Assembly: GCF_018257795.1 (NCBI RefSeq)
Contig: NZ_JAERJD010000008.1
Span: 1-64,000 of the forward strand
Length of the DNA: 64,000 nucleotides
Source: Citrobacter sp. JGM124
GTDB taxonomy: Bacteria; Pseudomonadota; Gammaproteobacteria; Enterobacterales; Enterobacteriaceae
Direction of reading: 5' to 3'
The notes below the pieces were generated by a model. That model had not been told where the DNA came from and did not search any database. It was given only the letters and a program-made list of their open reading frames with translations. A program made the position numbers and the translations under genes. Shown here piece after piece: positions 51,205 through 62,578 of this stretch; position 1 is the first letter of the stretch, and every line of letters begins with the position of its first letter.

Positions 51205-52344
51205 TCAGGCATCACGCGGAAGTCCTTTTTCAATTACTCTGACCAGACGCTGCTTCTGCGGTAGCTGAACCTCTATTTCCTGCTCGGAACGTCGTTGTAA
51301 TTGCTGCTTTATCGCCCACTCTATATGCTCATCCAGTAACGGATGTTCTCCTTTACGCTGCTGAAGAGCGGTTAAGTTAGCCTCATCCCAGGGGGCATTT
51401 CCCAGAGCTACCGCCACATTTCTTAACCATCGCAAATGGCCAATACGACGGATCGCAGAGCCTTCGGTAATACGTAAGAAATGGGCTTCTGTCCAGCTGA
51501 ACAGCTCCGTCAGAGGGGGGGCATGCAATGCCTTGCGTGGGCTGAAATCATCTTCTTCTGTGAGCTGCGAGAATCGATTCCATGGGCAGATTAGCTGGCA
51601 GTCATCACAGCCATAAATCCGGTTCCCAATGAGTGGGCGAAACACTTCCGGGATAGCGCCTTCGAGCTCAATCGTTAAATACGATATACAGCGACGGGCA
51701 TCAACCGTATAAGGCTCCACAATAGCACCGGTAGGACAAATTTTGATGCAGGCGACGCAGCGACCACACTCCTCTTGTATCGGCTGGTCAATGGGGAGTG
51801 GAATATCGACTAACAACTCCCCAAGAAAAAAGAAAGATCCTGCTTCACGGTTTAATATTAGTGAGTGCTTACCTGTCCAGCCCAGGCCCGCTTTTTCCGC
51901 CAGGGGGCGCTCTAAAATCGGTGCTGAATCAACAAAAGGTCTAAAATTAAGGGTAGTACAGTGAGACTGGATTTTTTCACCCAGTTTTTTAAGACGCTGG
52001 CGTAGTACTTTATGATAATCACGTCCCAAGGCATAACGACTGACGTAGCCGAGCTGGGGATTTTTAAGCGTTGAAGCAAAGGCAGCATTCGCCGGGAGGT
52101 AGTTCATACGCACACTGATCACTCTCAGCGTTCCTGGCTGTAACTCATTCGGGCGTGCTCGCATCATCCCGTGTCGCGCCATCCAGTCCATTTCGCCGTG
52201 ATATTGTTTATCCAGCCAGGCTTGTAACTTAGGTTCACTGGCAGAAAGATCCGTGTCAGTGATGCCCACTTGCTGGAAACCCAGCTCGATGCCCCACTGT
52301 TTTATTAATTGTGCTAACTGATTGTAATCGAGGGGGTGTGACAT
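51205..52344 (-). CDS. queG: Epoxyqueuosine reductase QueG
   Basis: A 379-residue cobalamin-dependent iron-sulfur enzyme for the last step of queuosine synthesis in tRNA. Two 4Fe-4S motifs are seen: CGRCVACIKICPTGAI and CDDCQLICPWN. DYHKVLRQRLKKL and FVDSAPILERPLAEKAGLGW are typical. It is divergent from nnr with overlapping start codons (CATG at 52342-52345). Confidence 0.97.
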   Translation of the reverse strand: MSHPLDYNQLAQLIKQWGIELGFQQVGITDTDLSASEPKLQAWLDKQYHGEMDWMARHGMMRARPNELQPGTLRVISVRMNYLPANAAFASTLKNPQLGYVSRYALGRDYHKVLRQRLKKLGEKIQSHCTTLNFRPFVDSAPILERPLAEKAGLGWTGKHSLILNREAGSFFFLGELLVDIPLPIDQPIQEECGRCVACIKICPTGAIVEPYTVDARRCISYLTIELEGAIPEVFRPLIGNRIYGCDDCQLICPWNRFSQLTEEDDFSPRKALHAPPLTELFSWTEAHFLRITEGSAIRRIGHLRWLRNVAVALGNAPWDEANLTALQQRKGEHPLLDEHIEWAIKQQLQRRSEQEIEVQLPQKQRLVRVIEKGLPRDA

Positions 52345-53854
52345 GACTGACCATTATCTGAAAAAGTACTCAAAAAGTATACCACACTCAGTTTGGCCAG
52401 CAGACTGGTTACGGCACTCTGAAAAAGAGGCGGCCGATATCCTTGGTCTTACGCTCTATGAGCTAATGCTACGGGCGGGGGAGGCGGCATTTCAGGTTGC
52501 GCGTGGACATTATCCCTCAGCCCGCCACTGGCTGATTCTCTGTGGTGGTGGGAATAACGGCGGTGATGGCTATGTTGTCGCGCGATTATGCCAGGCAGCT
52601 GGGATACAGGTTACGTTACTGGATGCAGGTGGAAATAAACCGTTACCTGAAGAGGCTCAACAAGCACGTCAGGCATGGCTGAATGCGGGTGGTATTCCCC
52701 ACCACGAACAGGCACCCTGGCCGGAATCCATTGACTTAATCATTGATGGCATACTTGGAACGGGCTTGAACACTGCACCAAGAAACAACGTTGCGACATT
52801 GATAACACAGATCAATAACCATCCAGCACCGACTATTGCGCTGGATATTCCCTCCGGGCTGCTTGCGGATACGGGAGCAGCACCAGGGGCGGTAGTGCAG
52901 GCGGATCACTGTGTGACGTTTATCACCCTCAAACCCGGTTTGCTGACAGGAAAAGCGCGTGACGTGGTTGGCGAACTGCATCATACAAGCCTGGGGCTTG
53001 ATGCCTGGTTGGAGATAAACCCTGCGCCCATCATGCGTTTTGATAGCCAAAACCTCGCCAGCTGGCTACCCCCCAGGCGGCCAACGTCCCATAAAGGGGA
53101 TAATGGTCGGCTGGCCATCATTGGCGGTGACAGTGGAACTGCAGGTGCCATTCGTCTGGCGGGAGAGGCATCCGTACGCAGCGGTGCCGGGTTGGTACGT
53201 GTGATGACGCGCGCCGAGAATAGTATTCCGCTACTGACAGCCCGGCCCGAATTAATGGTACATGAGTTGACACCAGAATCTCTGGACGAAGCGCTGGAAT
53301 GGGCGGATGTGATTGCCATTGGCCCGGGGCTGGGGCAAAAGACATGGGGGCAGGAGGCTTTAAAACGTGTTGAAAAGAGTGATAAATCGATGTTATGGGA
53401 CGCGGATGCACTTAACCTTCTGGCAATCAGCCCTGATAAGCGTCAAAATCGTATTATTACGCCGCATCCTGGTGAGGCCGCAAGATTACTGAACTGTTCT
53501 ATTGCCCAAATTGAGAGTGACCGCCTGCAATCAGCTCGCCAGCTGGTCAAACAATATGGGGGGGTTGTGGTCTTAAAAGGAGCGGGAACGATAGTGGCCA
53601 GCGAGTATGCGCTGGCGATAATCGATGTGGGTAATGCCGGGATGGGGAGTGGTGGAATGGGGGATGTTTTATCCGGAATTATCGCGGCTTTACTGGCACA
53701 GAAATTGACACCTTTTGAGGCTGCTTGTGCCGGTTGTGTCGCCCACGGTGCGGCAGCAGATATGATTGCCCGGAGCACCGGAACCCGCGGTATGCTGGCG
53801 ACTGACCTGTTCGCAGCACTTTATCCATTTATTAATCCAGACTTGAATACCTGA
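52343..53854 (+). CDS. nnr: Bifunctional NAD(P)HX epimerase/dehydratase
   Basis: A 503-residue repair enzyme for hydrated NAD(P)H. The N-terminal YjeF_N epimerase domain ([17 protein letters not shown], about residues 68-84) is joined to a C-terminal ribokinase-fold dehydratase ([46 protein letters not shown]). The ATG overlaps the queG start codon in opposite orientation. It is followed five bases later by tsaE and begins the nnr-tsaE-amiB-mutL-miaA-hfq superoperon. Confidence 0.97.
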   Translation: MTDHYLKKYSKSIPHSVWPADWLRHSEKEAADILGLTLYELMLRAGEAAFQVARGHYPSARHWLILCGGGNNGGDGYVVARLCQAAGIQVTLLDAGGNKPLPEEAQQARQAWLNAGGIPHHEQAPWPESIDLIIDGILGTGLNTAPRNNVATLITQINNHPAPTIALDIPSGLLADTGAAPGAVVQADHCVTFITLKPGLLTGKARDVVGELHHTSLGLDAWLEINPAPIMRFDSQNLASWLPPRRPTSHKGDNGRLAIIGGDSGTAGAIRLAGEASVRSGAGLVRVMTRAENSIPLLTARPELMVHELTPESLDEALEWADVIAIGPGLGQKTWGQEALKRVEKSDKSMLWDADALNLLAISPDKRQNRIITPHPGEAARLLNCSIAQIESDRLQSARQLVKQYGGVVVLKGAGTIVASEYALAIIDVGNAGMGSGGMGDVLSGIIAALLAQKLTPFEAACAGCVAHGAAADMIARSTGTRGMLATDLFAALYPFINPDLNT

Positions 53855-53858
53855 AGCC

Positions 53859-54320
53859 ATGATAAATCGAGTTATTGAATTACCTGACGAAGCGTCAACA
53901 TTAGCGCTGGGTGCAAGCCTGGCTAACGCCTGTGAAGGGGCCACTGTTATCTATCTTTATGGTGATTTAGGTGCCGGGAAAACCACGTTTAGTCGGGGCT
54001 TCTTGCAAGCATTAGGTCATCAGGGAAATGTGAAAAGCCCAACCTACACGCTGGTTGAACCCTATCAGCTTGATACAAAATGGGTTTACCATTTTGACCT
54101 CTATCGATTAGCGGATCCTGAAGAACTGGAGTTTATGGGGATCCGTGACTATTTTACTCATGATGCTATCTGCCTGGTTGAGTGGCCACAACAAGGTGCC
54201 GGTGTGCTACCGGCACCTGATTTAGAATTGCATCTGACCTATCAAGCCCAAGGACGTGAGGCATTGATTAGTGCAGTTTCCACATCAGGTGAGAAATTGC
54301 TGGCCAGATTCGCCAAATAG
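53859..54320 (+). CDS. tsaE: tRNA t6A synthesis ATPase TsaE
   Basis: A 153-residue ATPase of the TsaBDE complex that makes N6-threonylcarbamoyl-adenosine at position 37 of ANN-decoding tRNAs. Walker A is [32 protein letters not shown] and LVEWPQQ are the further conserved stretches. It lies 4 bp after nnr and 13 bp before amiB. Confidence 0.96.
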   Translation: MINRVIELPDEASTLALGASLANACEGATVIYLYGDLGAGKTTFSRGFLQALGHQGNVKSPTYTLVEPYQLDTKWVYHFDLYRLADPEELEFMGIRDYFTHDAICLVEWPQQGAGVLPAPDLELHLTYQAQGREALISAVSTSGEKLLARFAK

Positions 54321-54333
54321 CAAGGATAACTGG

Positions 54334-55602
54334 ATGATCTCTCGTGTTAAAAGTGGGTTGATAGCGGGTCTATTGTGGGTATGTGCCTGGCCGGGGTTGG
54401 CAGCAACGTTGTCTGATATCCAGGTTTCTAACGGGGATAATCAGGCTCGCATTACTTTTAGTTTTCAGGGTGATCCGCAGTATAATTTTATCCAGGAAAG
54501 TAACAGAAAATTAGTGCTGGATATTAAACAAACCGGCATTATTCAGGGCCTGCCTCTCTCATTTAGCGGGGCTAATCTGGTGAAAAGTATCCAGGCCGGG
54601 CAACCAAAAGATGATCAATTCATACGGTTGATCGTTGACTTGACCAAAGCCGGTAAAGCGCGAGCTGTAAAACAGAAGCAAAGGGGCACTGACTTGGTGA
54701 TCTTCACCATTGATGCTGACCCCCCTGCACCCACAGTACCCACGATGCCTGTTCGTAATAGTGAACCCGTGCGCAACCCGTTTAACACTCAGAAAGCAAC
54801 TGCTGCTATTAACAGCACCCAAGGGATTGCCACTGCACCCGTTGCCGTTTCAGGTAACAAAAATGCTGGCAAGGTCGTGGTCGCTATTGATGCAGGACAT
54901 GGTGGGCAGGATCCTGGTGCAATAGGCCCGGGGGGGAGTCGAGAGAAAAATATTACGCTCTCGATTGCGAATAAACTACAAGTGCTCCTGAATGCTGATC
55001 CGATGTTCAGGGGGGTTATGACCCGTAATGGTGACTACTTTGTCTCTGTTATGGGGCGTTCTGATGTGGCTCGTAAGCAGAATGCGAACTTGCTGGTTTC
55101 CATCCATGCGGATGCAGCACCTAACCGTGAGGCTAGTGGGGCATCGGTATGGGTTCTTTCTAACCGCCGGGCTGACAGTGAAATGGCAAGCTGGCTGGAG
55201 CAGCACGAGAAGCAGTCAGAGTTACTGGGTGGGGCTGGCGATGTGCTGGCCAATAATCAAGCCGACCCTTATCTCAGCCAGGCTGTGCTGGACTTACAAT
55301 TCGGGCATTCTCAGCGGGTGGGCTACGATGTGGCCGTGCGTGTACTCTCGAAACTACAACGAGTTGGCAGTTTGCATAAACGTCGCCCGGAACATGCCAG
55401 TCTTGGGGTACTACGCTCACCAGATATACCTTCGCTGCTGATTGAGACGGGGTTTATCAGTAATACTGCCGAAGAGAAGCTGCTGAACAGTGACCGCTAT
55501 CAGCAGCAGATTGCTCAAGCAATTTATGAAGGGCTACGAGCCTACTTTACCGAATTCCCGTTGCAAGCGGCACCTGGTGTCCCTGCTGCAGCACTGAAAT
55601 AA
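54334..55602 (+). CDS. amiB: N-acetylmuramoyl-L-alanine amidase AmiB
   Basis: A 422-residue zinc amidase that splits septal peptidoglycan, activated by EnvC in E. coli. A signal peptide ends at GLAA. The AMIN domain covers about residues 25-130, followed by a Pro-rich linker and a C-terminal Amidase_3 domain with [29 protein letters not shown] and LIETGFISN (Zn ligands and catalytic Glu). The start at 54334 gives a proper signal peptide; an in-frame ATG 21 codons upstream lies inside tsaE. It is shorter than E. coli AmiB at the C-terminus. Confidence 0.95.
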   Translation: MISRVKSGLIAGLLWVCAWPGLAATLSDIQVSNGDNQARITFSFQGDPQYNFIQESNRKLVLDIKQTGIIQGLPLSFSGANLVKSIQAGQPKDDQFIRLIVDLTKAGKARAVKQKQRGTDLVIFTIDADPPAPTVPTMPVRNSEPVRNPFNTQKATAAINSTQGIATAPVAVSGNKNAGKVVVAIDAGHGGQDPGAIGPGGSREKNITLSIANKLQVLLNADPMFRGVMTRNGDYFVSVMGRSDVARKQNANLLVSIHADAAPNREASGASVWVLSNRRADSEMASWLEQHEKQSELLGGAGDVLANNQADPYLSQAVLDLQFGHSQRVGYDVAVRVLSKLQRVGSLHKRRPEHASLGVLRSPDIPSLLIETGFISNTAEEKLLNSDRYQQQIAQAIYEGLRAYFTEFPLQAAPGVPAAALK

Positions 55603-55630
55603 AGTGATTACCATTCACTAGGGAGAGATC

Positions 55631-57490
55631 ATGCCGATTCAGGTATTGCCACCGCAACTGGCGAATCAGATAGCTGCAGGTGAAGTTGTTGAACGTCCCG
55701 CATCGGTAGTGAAAGAGTTAGTCGAAAACAGTATCGATGCGGGAGCCACGCGCATTGATATCGACATTGAACGCGGTGGTGCGAAGCTTATTCGTATCCG
55801 TGACAATGGTTGCGGTATTAAGCAAGAAGAGCTGGCATTAGCACTCGCTCGTCATGCAACCAGTAAAATCACCTCTCTGGACGATCTGGAAGCCATCATC
55901 AGTCTGGGATTTCGTGGGGAAGCGTTGGCCAGTATCAGTTCAGTATCGCGTTTAATGCTGACATCACGTACTGCAGAACAAAGTGAGGCATGGCAAGCCT
56001 ATGCTGAAGGCCGGGATCAGGATGTGAGCGTTAAGCCCGCAGCGCATCCTGTAGGAACGACCCTCGAGGTATTGGATCTTTTTTATAATACACCCGCGCG
56101 TCGTAAATTTATGCGCACGGAAAAAACTGAATTTAATCATATTGATGAAATAGTCAGACGTATTGCCCTGGCGCGTTTTGATATTGCGATTAACCTCAGC
56201 CATAACGGCAAAATGGTGCGCCAGTACCGTGCGGTTCAGGAAGGGGCGGCGCGTGAGCGTCGACTGGGCACCATTTGTGGTAATGCATTTTTGGAACATG
56301 CTCTGGCGATTGAGTGGCAGCATGGTGATCTTGCCCTGAGCGGCTGGGTCGTGGAACCTGAAGCATCGACCGCCGCGCTGGCAGAGATTCAGTACTGCTA
56401 TGTGAATGGTCGAATGATGCGAGATCGCCTGATTAATCATGCTATTCGTCAGGCCTATGAAGATCAGTTGGGCATCGACCAGCAACCCGCTTTTGTCCTC
56501 TATCTGGAAGTGGATCCGCATCAGGTTGATGTGAATGTACACCCCGCGAAGCATGAAGTACGTTTCCATCAGTCACGTTTAGTGCATGATTTTATTTATC
56601 AAGGGGTATTGAGTGTACTGCAGCAGCAAAAAGAGACTCTCCCAATAGTCCCGGCGGGGGAGGAAACGTCTGCCAGCACCCTGCCTTGCCCACCAGAAAA
56701 TCGTGTTGCTGCAGGACGTAATCAATTTGCGAGCCCTTCAGTGCCGCGCAAAACAGTAAGTGCAGCGCCAAACACAGATGGAGATCGTCATCGTTCGGCA
56801 CCACCACTCTGGCCTCATGCCACTCCGGGTTATCAAAAACAACAGGGGGCTTTGTACCAGCAGTTACTTGCGACCCCTAAAACGGGCGAGCCTGTTGTGT
56901 CACGAGCTGAAGAGCCCACGGCATTAGAAGGGAATACACACAGTTTTGGTCGGGTGCTTACCGTCCTCGCTCCGGATCTGGCCTTGCTGGAACGTAATGG
57001 CAAACTTGCGCTGCTTTCCTTAGTGGTGGCGGAGCGTTGGTTGAAACAAGCACAGCTTTTACCTGAAGCGGAGAGTTTGCGTGCGCAGCCGTTATTAATT
57101 CCGCTGCGTTTGAAAGTGACTCCGGAAGAGCATGATGTGCTGGTTGAAAATCAAGCACTTTTGCTTGAGATGGGGATAGAACTGGCTATAGAAGCCCAAC
57201 AGATCACCGTTCGGGGTGTACCTTTACCTTTGCGTAAACAAAATTTACAAATCTTGATTCACGAACTGACAAGATACTTAACACAACAGTCAGAGGTGAC
57301 ACCAGGCCTGCTTGCAACACATATTGCCCGTCATTTAGTCAGTGAATATGAGCAGTGGAGCCAGTCGCAGGCAATTACCTTACTGGCCGAGGTTGAGCGA
57401 ATTTGCCCTCAGTTGGTGAAGACGCCTCCTGGCGGTTTGTTGCAACCTATTGACTTACAAATGGCGATGAACGCCCTGAAACATGACTGA
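55631..57490 (+). CDS. mutL: DNA mismatch repair protein MutL
   Basis: A 619-residue GHKL ATPase that links MutS to MutH and UvrD in methyl-directed repair. ATP-binding motifs are [23 protein letters not shown] and [15 protein letters not shown], and RHATSKI is also present. A low-complexity linker (about residues 340-420) precedes the C-terminal dimerisation domain, which lacks the DQHA(X)2E(X)4E endonuclease motif, as expected where MutH is used. It overlaps miaA by 8 bases. Confidence 0.97.
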   Translation: MPIQVLPPQLANQIAAGEVVERPASVVKELVENSIDAGATRIDIDIERGGAKLIRIRDNGCGIKQEELALALARHATSKITSLDDLEAIISLGFRGEALASISSVSRLMLTSRTAEQSEAWQAYAEGRDQDVSVKPAAHPVGTTLEVLDLFYNTPARRKFMRTEKTEFNHIDEIVRRIALARFDIAINLSHNGKMVRQYRAVQEGAARERRLGTICGNAFLEHALAIEWQHGDLALSGWVVEPEASTAALAEIQYCYVNGRMMRDRLINHAIRQAYEDQLGIDQQPAFVLYLEVDPHQVDVNVHPAKHEVRFHQSRLVHDFIYQGVLSVLQQQKETLPIVPAGEETSASTLPCPPENRVAAGRNQFASPSVPRKTVSAAPNTDGDRHRSAPPLWPHATPGYQKQQGALYQQLLATPKTGEPVVSRAEEPTALEGNTHSFGRVLTVLAPDLALLERNGKLALLSLVVAERWLKQAQLLPEAESLRAQPLLIPLRLKVTPEEHDVLVENQALLLEMGIELAIEAQQITVRGVPLPLRKQNLQILIHELTRYLTQQSEVTPGLLATHIARHLVSEYEQWSQSQAITLLAEVERICPQLVKTPPGGLLQPIDLQMAMNALKHD

Positions 57491-58430
57491 ACTGAATAAA
57501 AGCCTGCCACAGGCTATCTTTTTGATGGGGCCGACGGCCTCAGGTAAAACGGCATTGGCAATTAATTTGCGCCAAACATTGCCTGTAGAGTTGATCAGCG
57601 TTGACTCAGCCCTCATCTACCGAGGGATGGATATTGGAACCGCTAAACCGACAGCAGAAGAGCAGGCGTTAGCGCCGCATCGGCTGCTGGATATCCTGGA
57701 CCCATCACAGGCATATTCTGCCGCAGACTTCCGGCGGGATGCGCTGGCGGAGATGGCTGAGATTAGTGCCGCGGGACGTATCCCACTGCTGGTGGGCGGT
57801 ACGATGCTTTATTTTAAAGCATTATTAGAAGGATTATCGCCTTTGCCTTCAGCCTCACCAGAGGTAAGAGCAGAAATAGAACAGCAGGCCGCAGAGCATG
57901 GATGGGAGGCGTTACATGGACAACTCCGGTCTATTGACCCTGTTGCGGCAGCCAGGATTCATCCAAATGATCCACAAAGACTTTCCCGAGCACTGGAAGT
58001 TTTTTTCATTTCGGGTAAAACTTTAACGGAACTGACGCAAACGTCAGGAGAGGCTTTACCGTACCAGGTGCATCAGTTTGCTATCGCCCCCGCGAAACGT
58101 GAACTGCTTCATCAACGGATTGAGCAGCGTTTTCATCAGATGTTAGCTTCAGATTTTGAAGCAGAAGTACGGGCTCTTTTTGCCCGCGGAGATTTACATC
58201 CGGATATGCCTTCGATTAGATGCGTTGGTTATCGACAGATGTGGTCTTATTTGAACGGTGAAATTTCACACGATGAGATGACCTATAAAGGCATTTGTGC
58301 AACACGACAATTGGCAAAACGTCAGCTAACTTGGTTACGTGGGTGGGAAAGTGTCCATTGGCTGGATAGCGATCTCCCTGAGCAGGCTTATCGCAACGTA
58401 TTACAGGTAGTTAGTGCGAACCATAAATGA
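57483..58430 (+). CDS. miaA: tRNA dimethylallyltransferase MiaA
   Basis: A 315-residue enzyme adding dimethylallyl to A37 of UNN-reading tRNAs. The P-loop [29 protein letters not shown], the RRDAL region and [13 protein letters not shown] are intact. The start overlaps the mutL stop by 8 bases, pointing to translational coupling. In E. coli, promoters for hfq lie inside miaA; I did not try to locate them here. Confidence 0.97.
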   Translation: MTELNKSLPQAIFLMGPTASGKTALAINLRQTLPVELISVDSALIYRGMDIGTAKPTAEEQALAPHRLLDILDPSQAYSAADFRRDALAEMAEISAAGRIPLLVGGTMLYFKALLEGLSPLPSASPEVRAEIEQQAAEHGWEALHGQLRSIDPVAAARIHPNDPQRLSRALEVFFISGKTLTELTQTSGEALPYQVHQFAIAPAKRELLHQRIEQRFHQMLASDFEAEVRALFARGDLHPDMPSIRCVGYRQMWSYLNGEISHDEMTYKGICATRQLAKRQLTWLRGWESVHWLDSDLPEQAYRNVLQVVSANHK

Positions 58431-58530
58431 AAGTGTACAATTGACAGGGCGACGTGTGTAAATTTTACGCTGTTTTTCTGAGCAAATTGCTCTTGAGTGA
58501 CAAACAACAAACATATAAGGAAAAGAGAGA

Positions 58531-58830
58531 ATGGCAAAGGGGCAATCTTTACAAGATCCGTTCTTGAACGCTTTGCGTCGGGAACGCGTTCCAGTTTCTA
58601 TTTATTTGGTGAATGGTATTAAGTTGCAAGGACAGATTGAGTCTTTTGACCAGTTCGTTATCCTGTTGAAAAATACAGTAAGCCAGATGGTTTATAAGCA
58701 TGCTATTTCTACCGTGGTGCCGTCACGTCCGGTTTCACATCACAGTAATAATGCAGCAGCTGGAACGTCTGGTAACTACCATCAGGGTGCAGGTTCTGCA
58801 GCGCAACAAGACAGCGAAGAAGCTGAATAA
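58531..58830 (+). CDS. hfq: RNA chaperone Hfq
   Basis: A 99-residue Sm-like hexameric protein pairing small RNAs with mRNAs. The Sm1 motif [20 protein letters not shown] and Sm2 motif [14 protein letters not shown] are intact. A flexible Ser/Gln/Ala-rich C-terminal tail follows. AAGGAAAAGAGAGA precedes the ATG. It is 100 bp downstream of miaA and 68 bp before hflX. Confidence 0.99.
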   Translation: MAKGQSLQDPFLNALRRERVPVSIYLVNGIKLQGQIESFDQFVILLKNTVSQMVYKHAISTVVPSRPVSHHSNNAAAGTSGNYHQGAGSAAQQDSEEAE

Positions 58831-58898
58831 TATTGCGTGTTGTTTCCAGTGCGGGGGGCTCAGTTCAGCTGCGTTCCCCACTGGTCTTTTGAGAGGTT

Positions 58899-60191
58899 AT
58901 GCATTTGTTTGACCGTTACGATGCTGGTGAGCAGGCGGTACTAGTACACATCTATTTTTCGCAAGACAAAGATATGGAGGACTTGGTGGAGTTTGAATCC
59001 CTGGTCTCTTCTGCCGGCGTTGAAGCACTCCAGGTGGTCACAGGTACTCGCAAGGCCCCACACCCCAAGTATTTTGTTGGTGAAGGTAAAGCAATTGAGA
59101 TTGCTGAAGCAGTTAAAACCACGGGAGCATCGGTCGTGTTGTTTGATCATGCGTTGTCGCCAGCTCAGGAGCGCAACCTTGAAGCACTATGCCAGTGTCG
59201 AGTCATTGATCGTACAGGATTAATCCTGGACATATTTGCCCAACGTGCGCGCACCCATGAAGGGAAACTGCAGGTTGAGCTGGCCCAGCTACGCCATTTG
59301 GCGACTCGTCTGGTGCGAGGCTGGACTCACCTTGAACGGCAAAAAGGCGGGATTGGCCTGCGAGGCCCTGGTGAGACCCAACTTGAGACGGACCGTCGTC
59401 TGCTGCGTAATCGTATTATGCTTATCCTTTCGCGACTGGAACGGGTTGAAAAACAACGTGAACAAGGTCGACGTTCCCGCGCGAAAGCCGATGTGCCAAC
59501 AGTCTCTCTGGTAGGCTATACCAATGCGGGTAAGTCTACCTTATTTAACCGAATTACCGCGGCTGATGTGTATGCTGCGGATCAGCTATTTGCCACACTT
59601 GACCCTACACTGCGCCGGATTGACGTTGCAGATGTTGGCGAAACGGTGCTGGCGGATACTGTCGGTTTTATTCGCCATCTGCCACATGATTTGGTAGCAG
59701 CGTTTAAGGCCACCCTGCAGGAGACACGTCAGGCAACGTTGTTGTTACACGTGATCGATGCGGCCGATTTCCGGCTTCAGGAAAACATTGCGGCGGTTGA
59801 AACCGTACTGGAAGAAATCGAAGCGAATGAGATCCCAACGTTGTTGGTCATGAATAAAATTGATGCATTGGATGATCTTGTTCCGCGCATTGATCGTAAC
59901 GATGAGAATGTGCCGATTCGGGTGTGGCTTTCAGCCCAGACCGGGGTTGGTGTCCCACTGCTTTTTCAGGCTTTGACAGAACGTCTGTCTGGTGAAATTG
60001 CGCAGCATGCGCTGCGTTTGCCACCGATGGCAGGGCGACTTCGGAGCCGTTTATATCAGCTTCAGGCAATAGAAAAAGAGTGGACAGAAGAGGATGGTTA
60101 CGTTGGGCTGGAGGTTCGCCTGCCCATTGTTGACTGGAATCGACTCTGTAAACAAGAACCGGCATTAGCAGACTATATCGTTAAGTCGTAG
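58899..60191 (+). CDS. hflX: Ribosome-rescue GTPase HflX
   Basis: A 430-residue GTPase that splits stalled 70S ribosomes after heat stress. The N-terminal HflX domain (GVEALQVVTGTRKAPHPKYF, DRTGLILDIFAQRA) ends with GGIGLRGPGETQLETDRR. G domain: GYTNAGKSTLFN, DTVGFIRHLP, NKIDALDD. Its start gives MHLFDRYDAGEQ, with GAGAGGTT upstream. E. coli HflX starts two codons later (MFDRYD), so the first residues are uncertain. Confidence 0.96.
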   Translation: MHLFDRYDAGEQAVLVHIYFSQDKDMEDLVEFESLVSSAGVEALQVVTGTRKAPHPKYFVGEGKAIEIAEAVKTTGASVVLFDHALSPAQERNLEALCQCRVIDRTGLILDIFAQRARTHEGKLQVELAQLRHLATRLVRGWTHLERQKGGIGLRGPGETQLETDRRLLRNRIMLILSRLERVEKQREQGRRSRAKADVPTVSLVGYTNAGKSTLFNRITAADVYAADQLFATLDPTLRRIDVADVGETVLADTVGFIRHLPHDLVAAFKATLQETRQATLLLHVIDAADFRLQENIAAVETVLEEIEANEIPTLLVMNKIDALDDLVPRIDRNDENVPIRVWLSAQTGVGVPLLFQALTERLSGEIAQHALRLPPMAGRLRSRLYQLQAIEKEWTEEDGYVGLEVRLPIVDWNRLCKQEPALADYIVKS

Positions 60192-60271
60192 AGGCTGTCG
60201 GCTCACCCTTATCCTGAAGACTATTTCCCCTTTGAGGGGATATCACCGCACAACAATTATGGAGCATAAAC

Positions 60272-61519
60272 ATGGCGTGGAATCAGCCCGGTAATAACGG
60301 ACAGGACCGCGACCCGTGGGGAAGCAGCAAGCCTGGCGGCGACTCTGGGGGAAACAAAGGAGGTCGCGATAAAGGACCACCTGATTTGGATGATATCTTC
60401 CGCAAATTGAGTAACAAACTCAATGGGCTTGGCGGGGGTAAGAGCGGTAAAAGCGGTGATGGTTCATCTCAGGGGCCGGGTAAACCGGTGAGTGGCCGTT
60501 TACTGGGGATCGCCGTTGCCGCTGTTGTTATCCTGTGGGCTGCAACGGGTTTTTACACCATCAAAGAGGCAGAACGTGGTGTTGTGGCTCGCTTTGGTAA
60601 GTTCAGCCATTTGGTGGAGCCCGGTTTAAACTGGAAGCCGACCTTTATTGATAGTGTCAGGCCGGTCAACGTTGAGTCGGTTCGTGAGCTGGCTGCTTCT
60701 GGCGTTATGCTGACATCTGACGAGAACGTGGTACGGGTCGAGATGAACGTACAGTATCGTGTTACCGATCCTGAACATTACCTGTATAGCGTGACCAGTG
60801 CTGATGATAGCCTGCGCCAGGCAACAGATAGCGCATTACGTGGCGTTATCGGTAAATATTCAATGGATAAGATTCTGACTGAGGGGCGTACGATCATTCG
60901 TAATGATACTCAGCGTGAACTGGAAGAGACGATACGCCCTTATAACATGGGGATCACCTTGCTGGATGTGAACTTCCAGACAGCTCGTCCACCTGAAGAG
61001 GTAAAAGCCGCATTTGATGACGCGATTGCCGCCCGTGAAAATGAGCAGCAGTACATTCGCGAAGCTGAAGCCTATGCTAACGAAGTGCAGCCACGCGCTA
61101 ACGGTAGAGCCCAGCGTATTCTGGAAGAAGCTCGTGCATACAAAGCACAGTCCGTTCTGGAAGCACAGGGTGAAGTGGCTCGGTTTGCTAAATTGTTGCC
61201 AGAATATAAAGCTGCGCCGGCGATTACCCGTGAGCGTCTGTATATTGAAGCCATGGAAAAAGTCCTGAGTAATACGCGTAAAGTACTGGTCAACGATAAA
61301 GGCAATAGCCTGATGGTTCTGCCACTTGATCAAATGCTGAAAGGAGGAGGCAAGGCACCTGCGGAGAACAGCACTAGCAGCACTACAGAGAATCTGTTAC
61401 GTCTGCCGCCAGCGCCTGTAGCTAACAGTAACAGTCGTGTGAGTACCTCTTCGCCAACCAGGAACAGCGACATTATGGATCAGCGTCGCGCCAATGCACA
61501 GCGCGTAGGGAGTGAATAA
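60272..61519 (+). CDS. hflK: HflK, FtsH-associated membrane protein
   Basis: A 415-residue SPFH/band-7 protein that with HflC forms a cage around the FtsH protease. A Gly-rich cytoplasmic N-terminus is followed by a single membrane helix (about residues 75-97, LGIAVAAVVILWAATGFYTI) and the band-7 domain (IKEAERGVVARFGKFSHLVEPGLNWKP). A coiled coil (ARENEQQYIREAEAYANEV) and a Ser/Thr-rich tail complete it. It overlaps nothing; hflC starts 2 bp later. Confidence 0.96.
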   Translation: MAWNQPGNNGQDRDPWGSSKPGGDSGGNKGGRDKGPPDLDDIFRKLSNKLNGLGGGKSGKSGDGSSQGPGKPVSGRLLGIAVAAVVILWAATGFYTIKEAERGVVARFGKFSHLVEPGLNWKPTFIDSVRPVNVESVRELAASGVMLTSDENVVRVEMNVQYRVTDPEHYLYSVTSADDSLRQATDSALRGVIGKYSMDKILTEGRTIIRNDTQRELEETIRPYNMGITLLDVNFQTARPPEEVKAAFDDAIAARENEQQYIREAEAYANEVQPRANGRAQRILEEARAYKAQSVLEAQGEVARFAKLLPEYKAAPAITRERLYIEAMEKVLSNTRKVLVNDKGNSLMVLPLDQMLKGGGKAPAENSTSSTTENLLRLPPAPVANSNSRVSTSSPTRNSDIMDQRRANAQRVGSE

Positions 61520-61521
61520 CG

Positions 61522-62529
61522 ATGCGTAAGTCTATAATTGCACTGATTATCGTCGTGCTGTTTGTACTCTTTACTTCGGTATTCGTGGTACATGAAGGCG
61601 AACGTGGTATTACTTTACGGTTTGGTAAAGTAGTCCGTGATGACGAAAACAAACCTCTGGTATACGCCCCGGGTCTGCATTTTAAGATCCCTTTTATCGA
61701 GTCAGTGAAAACACTTGATGCACGTATCCAGACGATGGATAACCAGGCTGATCGCTTTGTTACCAAAGAGAAAAAAGATCTGATCGTTGATTCCTATATT
61801 AAATGGCGGATTAGCGACTTTAGCCGTTACTACTTAGCAACCGGTGGTGGTGACATTTCTCAGGCCGAAGTTTTGCTGAAACGTAAGTTCAGTGACCGTT
61901 TGCGTTCTGAGATTGGTCGTCTGGATGTGAAAGACATCGTTACTGACTCCCGTGGCCGTCTGACACTGGATGTTCGTGACGCACTGAACTCTGGTTCATC
62001 CGGTGCTGACGATGAAGTGGCTACACCCGCAGCTGATGATGCGATTGCTTCTGCTGCCGCACGTATTACTAAAGAGACTAACGGCAAAGTACCTGTCGTG
62101 AATCCAAACAGTATGGCGGCTCTGGGTATTGAAGTAGTTGATGTGCGTATCAAGCAGATCAACCTGCCTGCTGAAGTATCCGAGGCTATCTACAACCGTA
62201 TGCGTGCTGAACGTGAAGCTGTTGCTCGCCGTCACCGTTCACAAGGCCAGGAAGAGGCAGAAAAACTACGCGCAACGGCAGATTACGAAGTGACCCGTAC
62301 TCTGGCGGAAGCTGAACGTGAAGGTCGTATAACGCGTGGTGAAGGAGATGCTGAAGTGGCGAAACTGTTTGCCGAAACCTTCAGTCAGGATCCGGACTTC
62401 TATGCGCTGGTACGTAGCCTGCGTGCTTACGAGAATAGCTTCAAGTCCAACGAAGATGTTCTGGTACTGAGCCCGGATGATGATTTCTTCCGTTATATGA
62501 AATCACCTGAGAAAAGTACTCGTCAGTAA
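61522..62529 (+). CDS. hflC: HflC, FtsH-associated membrane protein
   Basis: A 335-residue SPFH/band-7 partner of HflK. An N-terminal membrane helix (residues 4-22, SIIALIIVVLFVLFTSVFV) is followed by VHEGERGITLRFGKV, then RMRAEREAVARRHRSQGQEE in the coiled-coil part. Length agrees with E. coli HflC (334). It ends the transcription unit at a strong terminator. Confidence 0.97.
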   Translation: MRKSIIALIIVVLFVLFTSVFVVHEGERGITLRFGKVVRDDENKPLVYAPGLHFKIPFIESVKTLDARIQTMDNQADRFVTKEKKDLIVDSYIKWRISDFSRYYLATGGGDISQAEVLLKRKFSDRLRSEIGRLDVKDIVTDSRGRLTLDVRDALNSGSSGADDEVATPAADDAIASAAARITKETNGKVPVVNPNSMAALGIEVVDVRIKQINLPAEVSEAIYNRMRAEREAVARRHRSQGQEEAEKLRATADYEVTRTLAEAEREGRITRGEGDAEVAKLFAETFSQDPDFYALVRSLRAYENSFKSNEDVLVLSPDDDFFRYMKSPEKSTRQ

Positions 62530-62551
62530 GTATTGATTTAATCAACGAGAA

Positions 62552-62578
62552 AAGAGCCGGGAAACCGGCTCTTTTTTT
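62552..62578 (+). terminator. Terminator after hflC
   Basis: AGAGCCGG and CCGGCTCT flank a GAAA tetraloop and are followed by seven T. A strong Rho-independent terminator ends the nnr...hflC superoperon. Confidence 0.92.
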
